A stretch of 64,000 nt of DNA, from assembly GCA_965197665.1 (NCBI GenBank), contig CBDANO010000005.1:558001-622000 (forward strand). The letters run 5' to 3'. Positions 34,868-43,551 of this stretch are shown here, piece by piece. Origin of the DNA: CBDANO01 sp965197665 (GTDB lineage Bacteria; Chloroflexota; Dehalococcoidia; Lucifugimonadales; UBA3495). Below the pieces are notes generated by a model. It was not told the origin of the DNA. It was given only the letters and a program-made list of their open reading frames with translations, and ran no database searches. Each line of letters begins with the position of its first letter. Positions within the stretch are counted from its first letter, which is position 1. A program made the position numbers and the translations under genes.

Positions 34868-35104
34868 ATGGCTAGAGCTTCGGCGCGAAGTTCCCGCATC
34901 GTTTCCACCGGGCCCTCTGGGAAAGTAAATCCGATGAGCTTTCTCCAAGAGACCGTTTCGGAGCTTCGCAAATCGGTCTGGCCTAGCCGCGAGGAAACCT
35001 CGCGGCTGACCGCGGTCGTAATTGCGCTGTCCATCGCGGCCGGGTTCTTCCTGGGTGGACTGGACCGCTTGTTCGCTGAGACATTTACCAAGTACGTCCT
35101 ATAG
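34868..35104 (+). CDS. secE: Preprotein translocase subunit SecE
   Basis: A 78-residue SecE of the short type. The amphipathic helix is FLQETVSELRKSVWPSREET (VWP motif conserved), and one membrane span follows, LTAVVIALSIAAGFFLGGLD. The first 20 residues are extra; a start at a later methionine (MSFLQETV, 34934) is possible. It clamps SecY in the Sec channel. Confidence 0.93.
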   Translation: MARASARSSRIVSTGPSGKVNPMSFLQETVSELRKSVWPSREETSRLTAVVIALSIAAGFFLGGLDRLFAETFTKYVL

Positions 35105-35184
35105 CCGGCGGGCGATTCTCCATCCTGTCTCAGGCGAGAGCCGGGGCCGCTACCTCTAGCTCAGGGACTTAGCAAGGATTTGGC

Positions 35185-35763
35185 ATGACAACAAGCAGCA
35201 ATCCGCAACTAGAAGAGGCTCAAGGGCCCCGTTGGTACATCGTCCATACCTACTCGGGGCAAGAGGACGTGGTCGAGAAGAATTTGAAGCTACGTATTCA
35301 GAGCCTGGATATGCAGGACCGGATTCTTCAGGTGCTGGTGCCCACCGAGGAAGAGGTAGTGTTCAAAGAGGGGAAGCGCCGCTCCGAACGCCGCAAGCTG
35401 TTTCCGGGCTATATACTGGTCCAAATGTCGATGGACGATGAAAGCTGGTACGCGGTGCGTAATACCCCGGGGGTGACCGGGTTCGTCTCCAGCGAGGACG
35501 AGTCGGACAAGCGACCGAAGCCGGTGCCGCTGGAGGACAAGCAGATAGAAGACATCTTGAGCCAGGTGAACTCGGGCGCAACTCGGGTCAGCATCGGTTT
35601 GGAGCGGGGGGAAACGGTGCGAATCACCGAAGGCCCCTTCGTTGACTTCATTGGGGCTATAAACGATATCGACGAAGGCAAAGGCAAGGTGCGGGTGTTG
35701 GTTTCCTTTTTCGGCAGGGAGACGCCTGTGGAGTTGGACTTCCTACAAGTGGAGCGTATCTAG
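35185..35763 (+). CDS. nusG: Transcription termination/antitermination protein NusG
   Basis: 192 residues. The NGN domain has WYIVHTYSGQEDVVEKNL and RKLFPGYILVQM; the KOW domain has GETVRITEGPFVDFIGAINDID and VLVSFFGRETPVELDF. It binds RNA polymerase, Rho and ribosomal S10. Position between secE and rplK is the conserved one. Confidence 0.98.
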   Translation: MTTSSNPQLEEAQGPRWYIVHTYSGQEDVVEKNLKLRIQSLDMQDRILQVLVPTEEEVVFKEGKRRSERRKLFPGYILVQMSMDDESWYAVRNTPGVTGFVSSEDESDKRPKPVPLEDKQIEDILSQVNSGATRVSIGLERGETVRITEGPFVDFIGAINDIDEGKGKVRVLVSFFGRETPVELDFLQVERI

Positions 35764-35843
35764 AGCTAATTTAGGCCACTCCTATCGGAAGATGGGCGGG
35801 GCCCGGCGAATCACTTTGGATTGGACCTATCTAGGAGCCTGCG

Positions 35844-36272
35844 GTGGCAAAAAAAGTTAGAGCAATAATCAAGCTTCAGTTGGAAGCAGGGAAAGCGACG
35901 CCGGCGCCGCCCGTCGGCCCCGCCCTCGGGCAGCACGGGGTCAACATTATGACCTTCGTCAAAGAGTACAACGCGAGGACCGCGGCGCAAGCCGGTACCA
36001 TCGTGCCGGTGCACATCACCGTGTATGAAGACCGGTCCTTCGCCTTCGTAACCCGCACTCCGCCGGCGTCGGACCTGCTGCGAAAAGCGGCATCCGTCGA
36101 GAAAGGCGCCCCTGACGTCAGGCAAGGCCCGGTTGGGAGCATCAGCCGCCAAGCCTTGAAAGAGATCGCGGAAACCAAGGCCGTGGACTTGAACGCCTCA
36201 TCCGTCGAACACGCGATGTCCATCATCGAAGGGACTGCCCGCAGCATGGGCATCCGGGTCGAGGAAGAGTGA
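35844..36272 (+). CDS. rplK: 50S ribosomal protein uL11
   Basis: 142 residues, normal length. Conserved start AKKVRAIIKLQLEAGKATPAPPVGPALGQHG, then GVNIMTFVKEYN, and C-terminal RNA-binding part ending AMSIIEGTARSMGIRV. The start is GTG 35844, preceded by AGGAG. It forms the stalk base with rplA and rplJ products. Confidence 0.98.
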   Translation: MAKKVRAIIKLQLEAGKATPAPPVGPALGQHGVNIMTFVKEYNARTAAQAGTIVPVHITVYEDRSFAFVTRTPPASDLLRKAASVEKGAPDVRQGPVGSISRQALKEIAETKAVDLNASSVEHAMSIIEGTARSMGIRVEEE

Positions 36273-36301
36273 CTCGCCACCCGTACCCTAAGGACTAAAT
36301 T

Positions 36302-37018
36302 ATGGTCAAGCACAGCCGCAGGTATAGCAACGTAGCCGAACGGGTAGACGAGGGCCGGGAATACCAGCCCCGGGAGGCTATCGACTTGTTAAGAGAGCTC
36401 GCCACGGCCAAGTTCGATGAGACCGTCGAGCTGCACATGCGGACCAACGCGGACCCCAGACATGCCGATCAAATGGTGCGGGGCGTCACCGTCCTGCCGC
36501 ATGGATTGGGCAAACAGGTCCGGGTGTTGGTTTTCGCCAGCGCCGACGCCGTGGATATTGCCCGGCAGGCCGGCGCCGACTACGTTGGCGAGGATGAGTT
36601 GATCCAGCAGATAGAGGGCGGCTGGATGGAGTTCGACGTGGGGCTGGCCGTGCCCCAGGTAATGCCCAAAATAGGCCGCTTGGGCCGCATCCTAGGCCGC
36701 AGCGGACTCATGCCCAACCCCAGGTCCGGCACCATGGTGCAGCCCCAAGACTTGCCCAGGGCGATCCAGGAGGCGAAGGCAGGGCGGGTGGAGTATCGGA
36801 CCGATAGAACCGCCATAATCCACAGCGCTTTCGGCAAAGTGAGTTTCGATACCGATCAATTGTTGGAGAACCTAGCCGTATTAGTCGACGCCATACTCAA
36901 GGAAAAGCCGTCGGCCATCAAAGGTCCATTCCTGCGGTCGGCCTACCTGACCTCGTCCATGGGGCCGGGGATCGCCCTGGACGGCGCCGGACTTCAGGCC
37001 TTGGAGCCGCCGGAGTAA
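36302..37018 (+). CDS. rplA: 50S ribosomal protein uL1
   Basis: 238 residues, full length. Landmarks are RGVTVLPHGLGKQVRVLVFA, MPKIGRLGRILGRSGLMPNPRSGT and GRVEYRTDR. It binds 23S rRNA at the E-site stalk and commonly represses its own operon; a repression site would be expected upstream of rplK but I could not define it. Confidence 0.98.
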   Translation: MVKHSRRYSNVAERVDEGREYQPREAIDLLRELATAKFDETVELHMRTNADPRHADQMVRGVTVLPHGLGKQVRVLVFASADAVDIARQAGADYVGEDELIQQIEGGWMEFDVGLAVPQVMPKIGRLGRILGRSGLMPNPRSGTMVQPQDLPRAIQEAKAGRVEYRTDRTAIIHSAFGKVSFDTDQLLENLAVLVDAILKEKPSAIKGPFLRSAYLTSSMGPGIALDGAGLQALEPPE

Positions 37019-37059
37019 CTCAGGCTTTCCTCGAAAGAACGGCCAAGAAGAACAATAGA

Positions 37060-37200
37060 ATATTGCCAGAGACCGCGGGTCCCCGGAGCGCCGGGGCTAA
37101 GGACGCAAGCCGCCCGCCTAGGCGCGTTGAGACGACAGGGTAATCGGAGTTCCCCGCGCTTGGTTTCCGGCGCAATGGACTCCGGTTTTTCATTACCCGT
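37060..37200 (+). promoter_or_regulatory. L10(L12)4 ribosomal-protein leader
   Basis: The segment between rplA and rplJ has features of the L10 leader RNA: GCCAGAGACCGCGGGT, the CCCCGGAGCGCCGGGG hairpin, CTAAGG, and GCCCGCCTAGGC. It is followed by CGGAGT...ACTCCGG and a run of five T that could act as an attenuator. Known leaders of this type let L10-L12 complex shut off rplJL. Confidence 0.65.
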
Positions 37201-37226
37201 CCAAGTACATAAAACAGGAGAAGGAC

Positions 37227-37766
37227 TTGCCGACACCAGACAAAATCGACCGGGTTAACGTCCTGAAGGACAAACTGGAGCGCAGCACCATCGCGGTGAC
37301 CGCCGACTACACCGGTATCTCAGTCAATGAAATGACCGAGCTCAGGCGGCGAATGCGGGCCGCCGGGGTGGAAGTGACGATTGTGAAGAACACCCTCATG
37401 GACTTGGCTGCGGAAGCCGCCCGGCGACCCCAGTTCAAGGAAGTAGTGAAGGGGCCTACCGCCGTGGCATTCGGCTACGATGACCCTCTAGACGTGGCCA
37501 AGGCCATTACCGACTATGTTCGCACCGTCCGTTCAACCCTAGCCGTAAGGGGGGCGGTCATGGGTGACGGGCCGGCCATGCCCGCGGCGGACGTAACTCG
37601 CCTCGCGGCCATACCCGGCAGACCTCAACTGGTAGCCAACCTGATGGGCCAGTTGCAAGCGCCGATTCAGCGGTTGCTGGCGGCGCTGAACGGCCCACTG
37701 CAAAACTTGGATGCTTTGCTGCAAGCCCGGATCCGGCAGCTTGAGTCGGCCCAGTCCGATAGTTGA
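37227..37766 (+). CDS. rplJ: 50S ribosomal protein uL10
   Basis: 179 residues. Landmarks are VTADYTGISVNEMTELRRRMR and VEVTIVKNTLMDLAAE, with C-terminal helices that carry L7/L12 dimers. The start is TTG 37227 with AGGAG upstream; no ATG or GTG fits the conserved beginning (DKIDRVNVLKDKL). Use of a weak start fits tight control by the leader. Confidence 0.97.
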   Translation: MPTPDKIDRVNVLKDKLERSTIAVTADYTGISVNEMTELRRRMRAAGVEVTIVKNTLMDLAAEAARRPQFKEVVKGPTAVAFGYDDPLDVAKAITDYVRTVRSTLAVRGAVMGDGPAMPAADVTRLAAIPGRPQLVANLMGQLQAPIQRLLAALNGPLQNLDALLQARIRQLESAQSDS

Positions 37767-37799
37767 TCCCAACATGATTAACGTACAGCGGGAGGAACC

Positions 37800-38186
37800 A
37801 TGACGAAAGACGAGATACTCGAATCGATCAAAGGTATGAATGTTCTGGAGTTGGCCGACTTGGTCAAGTCTCTGGAGGAGGAGTTTGGTATCACCGCCGC
37901 GGCGCCGGTGGCGGCGGCCGCGCCGGCCGGCGGAGCGGCGCTGGCCGAAGACGGAGCGGCCGCAGAAGAAGAACAGAGCGAATTCAACGTGAACATCAAG
38001 GAAATCGGCCCCAATAAGATCAACGTCATCAAGGCAGTACGGGAAGTAACTTCCTTGGGACTGCGGGAAGCCAAGGAGCTCGTGGAATCGGCCCCGGTCC
38101 GGGTCGGAGACCCCATGGCCAAGGATGACGCCGAGACCATGAAGAGCAAGTTGGAAGAAGCCGGCGCCGTCGTGGAAGTAAACTAA
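37800..38186 (+). CDS. rplL: 50S ribosomal protein bL12 (L7/L12)
   Basis: 128 residues with an N-terminal dimerisation part (MNVLELADLVKSLEEEFGI), an Ala-rich hinge and the C-terminal factor-binding domain (KINVIKAVREVTSLGLREAKELVE). Strong GGAGGA precedes the ATG. This stalk protein recruits elongation factors. Confidence 0.98.
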   Translation: MTKDEILESIKGMNVLELADLVKSLEEEFGITAAAPVAAAAPAGGAALAEDGAAAEEEQSEFNVNIKEIGPNKINVIKAVREVTSLGLREAKELVESAPVRVGDPMAKDDAETMKSKLEEAGAVVEVN

Positions 38187-38237
38187 CCGGCGGGGCTGCC
38201 CGGCTACTTCTCCGGTTGCCTAAATTGGGAGGGCGCT

Positions 38238-38483
38238 TTGAGCCGAAGGAAGGACAGGGAGCGGCGGCTGCGACTCAGACAGGAGAACCCGGATTACGTC
38301 GGGTTCCGGGGCGCCAACACTGTTACCGTAAGACCGGCGCCGGCTCTGGAAAGCGTGGTGTGCTCCGTTTGCCAGCGCAAGCGCAACGTGGCCGCCGCCG
38401 ACATCCCCGAAGACCGGTCCAGCTTCGTTTGTCTGAATTGCCGGGGCGACCAGGCTACCGAAACGGAGGAAGCTGGTCGTTAA
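38238..38483 (+). CDS. Small zinc-ribbon protein of unknown function
   Basis: 81 residues: a basic, helical N-terminus (SRRKDRERRLRLRQENPDYV), then a zinc ribbon with CSVCQRKRNV and FVCLNCRGD, and an acidic tail. TTG 38238 follows GGGAGGG closely. It is 51 bases after rplL, in the place where rpoB would be expected. It may be a ribosome- or polymerase-associated factor (inference). The 3' end overlaps the convergent S41 gene by 29 bases. Confidence 0.7.
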   Translation: MSRRKDRERRLRLRQENPDYVGFRGANTVTVRPAPALESVVCSVCQRKRNVAAADIPEDRSSFVCLNCRGDQATETEEAGR

Positions 38484-39834
38484 GGTAGTCATAGGCCCGG
38501 TTGAACTGGGCTTCTCCGCCTAGCCCTTCTTCCTCGGGCTGGTAGGCGACCCGGAAATCCGGTTCGACGCCGGAACCGCCCAGTTCTTTACCCAGAGGCG
38601 TGTACCAGCGGGAGACCGGCAAATAAATCGCCGACCCGTTGTCCAACTCGACGAAATTATAGGTCCCCGCCTTGCCAAAGGTCTGTGTGCCAATGACCAC
38701 GGCCCTGTCGGCCTCTTGCAACACCGCCGCCACAGCTTCCGCCTCGCCCAACGTAGCTTGGTTTACCAGGACGGCGATGGGAATTTCACCAATGTCCACC
38801 CGCTCCAGGTCCTGCCGAACGAACTGTTCCCGCCGCTCTCCGTTCCGGTCCTCTTGGGATAGAAAGAGGCTTCCCGGCTCCAGGAACTGGCCCAGGGTGT
38901 CGCCGGCTGCCTCTTCCGATCCCCCGGGATTGGAGCGGAGGTCCAGCATCAAGGCCAGCATGTCGAAGCGCTTTAGTTCCTCCAAGGCTTCGAACACTTG
39001 CTCGCCGGTGTTGTCCCGGAACAGGGAGATGTACACGTACCCAATGCCTCCGGGGACCAACTGGCTGGACACCGAGGTAAGACTAATCGGACCCCGGAAG
39101 ACCTCGAGTTCCACCGGTTCAGGCTCTCCGACCCGCTCCATACGAACCTTGATCTTGGTGCCTTCAGGACCCTTTACCTGATCGACGACTTCCTCGACAC
39201 TCATTCCCGCTACCGGTATTCCCTCCACGTCCAATAGCGCGTCGCCGTCCTGGATGCCCGCCCTCTCTGCGGGAGAATCGGGGAAGGGGAAGAAGAGGAG
39301 GCGGTCTTCCTCGGCCACCACCTTGGCGCCGATGCCCAAATAGCTGCCGTCCAGGCTTTCTTCTAGGGTCTCTTTCGCCTGCGGGTACGCTTCAGCGTCG
39401 AAGAAAGAAGCAGCCGGTTCGCCCAAGCCGCCAACCATTCCGCTGATAGCCGCGGAGACCAAGTCGGGCTTTCGAACGTCCGGCCACTGGTCCTGATAGA
39501 GGACCAGACCGCGCCAAACATCGGCCAAGTCTTCGGGGACTCCCGGAGGGACCTGGCCCCTAAGTCGTCCCACCTCGGTGAGGAAGGGATAAGCGCCCGC
39601 ATCCGCCAGTTCCAGCATCCTGGCCAGAGTGCTGCTCACCACCGCGTCGGAGTCCAAGCCGCCGGAACTAGCGTAGGTCTCATCAATTTTCTCCCACGCC
39701 TCCCAAATCACCTCGACCTCGTCGCCCGATTCGGTAGCAGCTTCTTGCGTACCGCAAGCTAAAAGGGCCGCCAAGAGTATGAAAGCCATAAGGCCCAGTG
39801 ATTTGAGAAATTTGGCTGTCACGAGGTTTCCCAA
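38455..39834 (-). CDS. S41-family peptidase homologue lacking the catalytic serine
   Basis: Lipoprotein of 459 residues (lipobox LLAC after a hydrophobic helix). It has an N-terminal helical domain, a PDZ domain (SYLGIGAKVV, SPAERAGIQDGDALLDVEG) and an S41 core (LALMLDLRSNPGGSEEAAGDTL, VLVNQATLGEAEAVAAVLQ, GTQTFGKAGTY). CtpA/Prc enzymes have Ser 25 residues before the catalytic Lys in a SASASE-like motif. Counting back 25 from this Lys (TFGK) lands on Gly (ATLGEAE), and the helper Gln four after Lys is Tyr. It is probably not a conventional protease. Confidence 0.85.
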   Translation of the reverse strand: MGNLVTAKFLKSLGLMAFILLAALLACGTQEAATESGDEVEVIWEAWEKIDETYASSGGLDSDAVVSSTLARMLELADAGAYPFLTEVGRLRGQVPPGVPEDLADVWRGLVLYQDQWPDVRKPDLVSAAISGMVGGLGEPAASFFDAEAYPQAKETLEESLDGSYLGIGAKVVAEEDRLLFFPFPDSPAERAGIQDGDALLDVEGIPVAGMSVEEVVDQVKGPEGTKIKVRMERVGEPEPVELEVFRGPISLTSVSSQLVPGGIGYVYISLFRDNTGEQVFEALEELKRFDMLALMLDLRSNPGGSEEAAGDTLGQFLEPGSLFLSQEDRNGERREQFVRQDLERVDIGEIPIAVLVNQATLGEAEAVAAVLQEADRAVVIGTQTFGKAGTYNFVELDNGSAIYLPVSRWYTPLGKELGGSGVEPDFRVAYQPEEEGLGGEAQFNRAYDYLNDQLPPFR

Positions 39835-40221
39835 GCTCCTTGGAGCACCGCAGCGATGGAGTGAACCATTATTATTGTAGCAAATAAGGACCGAGATAGC
39901 CCGCGTCTATGAAACGCCGTCGTTCCCGGCGGCCCATAGCAAAGGGCGGCCCTTTGTTACCGGGGCGCCAACGATTTCCTCAGAAAATACCTTGTTCATC
40001 CTTCGCGCGGGCCGGTTTGAAACCGGCCCCTACGGTTTTGTGTCGCTCCTGTTCACTCCGCCCCGCGGCATGCCGCCCTCCGGTAACATAGATTACGAGA
40101 CAACGATACCCCCTTCGGTAACAATATTTATGAGTCAATTCGGGCCATTGGCAATTCGTATGGAAGTAGGTACACTGGTGCGGGCGTTGATCCGTCCGCA
40201 TTCGGCGAGAAGGAGGAGGCT
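39835..40221. other. Intergenic with REP-like palindrome
   Basis: Divergent region between the S41 gene and the EthD-like gene. Apart from the palindrome at 39995-40047 I see no gene. It should contain promoters for both neighbours. Confidence 0.4.
39995..40047 (+). repeat. REP-like palindrome
   Basis: Same unit as at 29231-29282: TTCATCCTT then GCCGGTTTGAAACCGGC, then CCCTACG and a TTTTGTGTCG tail. The palindrome is perfect with a single central G. Confidence 0.75.
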
Positions 40222-40536
40222 ATGATCAAGGTTACGGTACTTTACGCCAACGAAGAGGGTAAGAGTTTTGACTTGGATTATTATGTCAACACTCATGTTC
40301 CGCTGGCGCAGCGGCTGCTGACTCCCATGGGAATGATCAAAGGGGAGGTGGAAAAGGGTATTTCCGCGGCGGACCCCAACCAGCCGGCCCCCTTCGTGGT
40401 ATTGGGCCACTTATATTTCAACTCTGCCGATGAGGTACACGAGGCCTTCAAGACCCACGGCCGGGAAATACTGGGCGATATAAAAAACTACACCGACATC
40501 CAGCCTACATTTCAGATTAGCGAGACCATAGGTTAA
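40222..40536 (+). CDS. EthD-family dimeric alpha-beta barrel protein
   Basis: 104 residues with the EthD pattern: IKVTVLYANEEGKSFDLDYYVNTHVPLAQRLL and LGHLYFNSADEVHEAFKTHGREILGDIKNYTD. Members form ferredoxin-like dimers; some assist degradation of ethers or other small molecules, but most have no assigned reaction. GAAGGAGG lies upstream of the ATG. It is single-gene and not obviously in an operon. Confidence 0.85.
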   Translation: MIKVTVLYANEEGKSFDLDYYVNTHVPLAQRLLTPMGMIKGEVEKGISAADPNQPAPFVVLGHLYFNSADEVHEAFKTHGREILGDIKNYTDIQPTFQISETIG

Positions 40537-40804
40537 GGCCCGGGGCTAAGCCGAGGTCCTCTTGCTTGCCGGTCCCAAGTGGGACCTGTTCCGTTTTAGC
40601 TTACCCTTTCTCGGTCCCTCGTCCAAGACGGGCGGAAAGGGAGCGCTATCCTCCAAGCGCCGGTCTTGCATCTCACGATGAAAAACTCCGGTAGAACAAC
40701 CGTCGCCCTCAGCCGTCCAACCCGGCTTTCCATAGGCAAAGATAGCTTATGTTAACTACCGGCGCGGGGGAACTCCGGAGGCACGGCTTGGCGACAAGCC
40801 GGGA

Positions 40805-41509
40805 TCAAGTCCTAAAGGTTACTTTCCGGTAGGCTTCGGTGTACTGATACCCTTGGTCAACGCCCGCGGTTTTCGCCCACTCTTTAACAAACTCCTCCAC
40901 TTCCTCTTGGGTGTGGTTCTTCATCTGACTCTTGTGGGCCAACACCGCCTCCGTCTTCTTCTTGATGAAGTTGCTTACATCGACGTAGGTGTCGGGTTCT
41001 TCAGCGCCCCAAAAAAGGACCGTGCCGGTCTTGTGAGGTTCCAGGCCCTCCCGGTCCCACAGGTCTTCGAAGTGGAGATGGTCCCGGGCGCACGGAAATA
41101 CGGCGTCCAAGGTTACCTGGCCGGTTATTCGGTGGTCCCGGTGCCACGCCAGGTTCCTGCGGTAGGGCTCGGGGCAGATCACCACCTCGGGCCGGACCCG
41201 GCGGACCTGCCGGACTAATTCTTTTCTAAACTCCTGGGTATCCTCCAGTTCGCCGTCGGGATGACCCAGCATAACCACGTCCTTGATTCCCAAAATTACC
41301 ACGGCGCGCTGCTGTTCATCCCGGCGCATGGCAGCCAACTCCTCCGCGGCCACCTGCCGGTCGCTGGCGCCTTTACCGCCGTCGGTACAGAGCAGGTAGT
41401 GCACCGACGCCCCTTCGCTGGCCCACTTGGCCACGGTCCCTCCGCACCAGAATTCGGCGTCGTCAGGATGGGGTATGACCACTAAAACCCGCTGCGGCGT
41501 TTCTTCCAT
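40805..41509 (-). CDS. PIG-L family (LmbE-like) deacetylase
   Basis: 234-residue zinc hydrolase. The PHPDDAEFWCGGTVAKW motif supplies His and Asp-Asp, and NLAWHRDHRITGQ supplies the later histidines. It removes acetyl groups from N-acetylglucosamine-type substrates (as in MshB, BshB and GlcNAc-PI deacetylase). ATG 41509 is chosen because AGGAGG lies upstream and MEETPQRVLVVIPHPDD fits the family. The next gene upstream ends 14 bases away. Confidence 0.9.
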   Translation of the reverse strand: MEETPQRVLVVIPHPDDAEFWCGGTVAKWASEGASVHYLLCTDGGKGASDRQVAAEELAAMRRDEQQRAVVILGIKDVVMLGHPDGELEDTQEFRKELVRQVRRVRPEVVICPEPYRRNLAWHRDHRITGQVTLDAVFPCARDHLHFEDLWDREGLEPHKTGTVLFWGAEEPDTYVDVSNFIKKKTEAVLAHKSQMKNHTQEEVEEFVKEWAKTAGVDQGYQYTEAYRKVTFRT

Positions 41510-41523
41510 CCGCAGGATTCCTC

Positions 41524-42438
41524 CTAGGTTTGGCGGAGGTACCACTCCACGATTTCCTGTCCGGTCGCGGCCCAAACACCCTGGCGGCCCATGATGTGAC
41601 CCAGTGCTTGGTCCAGATACTTGATCCGGTAGGGTTGGCCTATAAGGTAAGGATGCAGATTAAGGACCAGCAGCCGTCCGCTGTCGGCCCCATCCTGATG
41701 CAAACGGTCGAAGGCCTCTGTCACCATCCGGCTCCAGAGGTCGATGGGAACGGTCCTCCCGCGATGGGTGAATACCTCGTCCAGCTCCAGCATTACCGGC
41801 AAGGACACCATTTGGCCCCTGGGAACCTTCATCTGGTACGGCTGCTCGTCGTTGGGCCAATCGCACACGTAGCGGACTCCCAGCTCCGCCAGCAGTTCCA
41901 CCGTACGGGTTGACTCTCCGTAGTCCGCTCCCACCCATCCCACCGGCGCCGCCCCGGTTGCTTGCTCCACGGCCCTCAAGGACCGGCTAATATGCTCCCG
42001 CTCCTCCTGTTCCGGCATTCCCTCGGTAATCATCTGACTGAAGCTCAGACCGTGTCCGATGAATTCCCAGCCTCGTTGCTTGCATTGGTCGACGATAAAA
42101 GGATAACCCTCGGCGACGCCGGCATCCAGGGCCGCCGTGCCCTTGACGCCGTACTTGTCCAGCACCCGCATCACGCGAAACACGCCTACCCGATTGCCGT
42201 ATTCGTGGTGGGAGACTTCGTGGATGTCGGGTATCCTGGGGTAAGCGCCGTGCTGCTGGAAGAAGCTGGGAGGTATGAAGGCGCCTTCGGGGGGTTGCCA
42301 CCGGACCGACTCCAGGCTGACTATGACGCACAAGGCAACCCTGGCGCCGTCGGGCCATCGCAGAGGCGGGCGGCCGGATATGGGCGACCAATCGTAGTAA
42401 GGGTTGTCCATAGACCGGGGTTGACGGTTGGCAGGCAA
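41524..42438 (-). CDS. Polysaccharide-deacetylase-like protein 1
   Basis: 304 residues of the NodB/CE4-like fold (allantoinase/PuuE-type subgroup). Landmarks are PDGARVALCVIVSLE, HEYGNRVGVFRVMRVLDKYGVKGTAALDA, WEFIGHGLSFSQMI and NLHPYLIGQPYRIKYLDQAL. The first CE4 Asp pair is not obvious, as in other members of this subgroup. A paralogue lies immediately upstream, and both may be co-transcribed with the PIG-L gene. Confidence 0.85.
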   Translation of the reverse strand: MPANRQPRSMDNPYYDWSPISGRPPLRWPDGARVALCVIVSLESVRWQPPEGAFIPPSFFQQHGAYPRIPDIHEVSHHEYGNRVGVFRVMRVLDKYGVKGTAALDAGVAEGYPFIVDQCKQRGWEFIGHGLSFSQMITEGMPEQEEREHISRSLRAVEQATGAAPVGWVGADYGESTRTVELLAELGVRYVCDWPNDEQPYQMKVPRGQMVSLPVMLELDEVFTHRGRTVPIDLWSRMVTEAFDRLHQDGADSGRLLVLNLHPYLIGQPYRIKYLDQALGHIMGRQGVWAATGQEIVEWYLRQT

Positions 42439-42498
42439 GGTTGAGACCTCCGCCTCAGACGTTGTTGGGCTGCCGTCTCGAGACCTGCTGTTTTGAGG

Positions 42499-43452
42499 CT
42501 ACTGCCGGGCCCTCTTCCGCAAATCGGCTGCTACTTCATCGTAGTAATTGGCGATGTAGTACTCCGCAATCTCATCCGCGGTGGCAGCCCAGACGCCCTC
42601 ATGGGAGAGGATATAGTCAAACACTTCGTCCAGATAACGGACCCGGTGGGGCTGCCCTATGAGGAAGGGGTGCAGGGCTACGCACATGACCCGCCCGCTC
42701 TCGGCGCCCTCCTCGTAGAGAGTGTCAAACTGGTCTTTGCAGGCTTGGAGGAAGTATTCGCCCTCCCAACTGGACCCCATCCAAAGCAGGAAGGCGTCGT
42801 TGATCTCTCTGCCGTAGGGAACGCCTACTAGCTTGCCCTGCGGAACGTTGATGGGGAAAGGTTGGTCGTCAATGAACCAGTCCACGTGGTATATCAAGCC
42901 CGCTTCCGCCATCAGCCTTGGGGTGTTGGGTGTAGCCGAGAAGGCGGGTCCCAGCATCCCCTTTAGTTGTTTGCCGGTGTGGCGGCGAATGGTGTCGATA
43001 GTGTCCCGGTAGAAGTCCCGCTCGTCCGCCTCGCTCATTCCGAAGAGGTAACGGGTGTTGTAGACGCCGTGACTCATGAAGTCCCAGTCCCGTTCCACCA
43101 TGGCGTCCCGTATCTCGGGGAAATGATCCAACACGGCGACGTTGAGAGAGGTGGTAGCCCGTAGCCGGTAGTGGTCGAATACCTCCAGCATCCTCCAGAA
43201 GCCAGCCCGGTTGCCGTAGTCCCGGTAGCTGTACTGCATAACGTCCGGGTGGGGGACTCGAGGGTACTGGTCCCGGTACTCGTTGACCGGAGGCTGATAT
43301 TCGTAGAACTCGATGTTTGGCGCCGTCCAGAAGGCAACGCGGGCGTTGTTCGGCCACTGGACCTTCGGACGGTCGATGATTGGTGAATAGGTAATGTAAC
43401 CCGGGTCGTCCATAGCCCAAGGATTATATACGGGCCGCAAAACCCCGGTCAA
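42499..43452 (-). CDS. Polysaccharide-deacetylase-like protein 2
   Basis: 317 residues, paralogue of the previous protein: WPNNARVAFWTAPNIEFYE, then YRDYGNRAGFWRMLEVFDHYRLRATTSLN, WDFMSHGVYNTRYLFGM and ALHPFLIGQPHRVRYLDEVF. ATG 43414 (MDDPGYITYSPI) may be the true start, matching MDNPYYDWSPIS in the paralogue. It probably acts on an amide or N-acyl bond of a small molecule or glycan. Confidence 0.85.
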   Translation of the reverse strand: MTGVLRPVYNPWAMDDPGYITYSPIIDRPKVQWPNNARVAFWTAPNIEFYEYQPPVNEYRDQYPRVPHPDVMQYSYRDYGNRAGFWRMLEVFDHYRLRATTSLNVAVLDHFPEIRDAMVERDWDFMSHGVYNTRYLFGMSEADERDFYRDTIDTIRRHTGKQLKGMLGPAFSATPNTPRLMAEAGLIYHVDWFIDDQPFPINVPQGKLVGVPYGREINDAFLLWMGSSWEGEYFLQACKDQFDTLYEEGAESGRVMCVALHPFLIGQPHRVRYLDEVFDYILSHEGVWAATADEIAEYYIANYYDEVAADLRKRARQ

Positions 43453-43551
43453 CGACCAGCGAGAACCATAGATACTCCTAGCCTCGACTTTCGCGCCGTC
43501 TTCGCGGGCCGTGTCCCCAGGTCACGGGGCCGGTGGGGTACCAAGGCCGCG

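Noticed and set aside
34211..34948. 245-codon minus-strand frame opposite tuf and rpmG
   Set aside because: Antisense to EF-Tu and L33, which are unmistakable.
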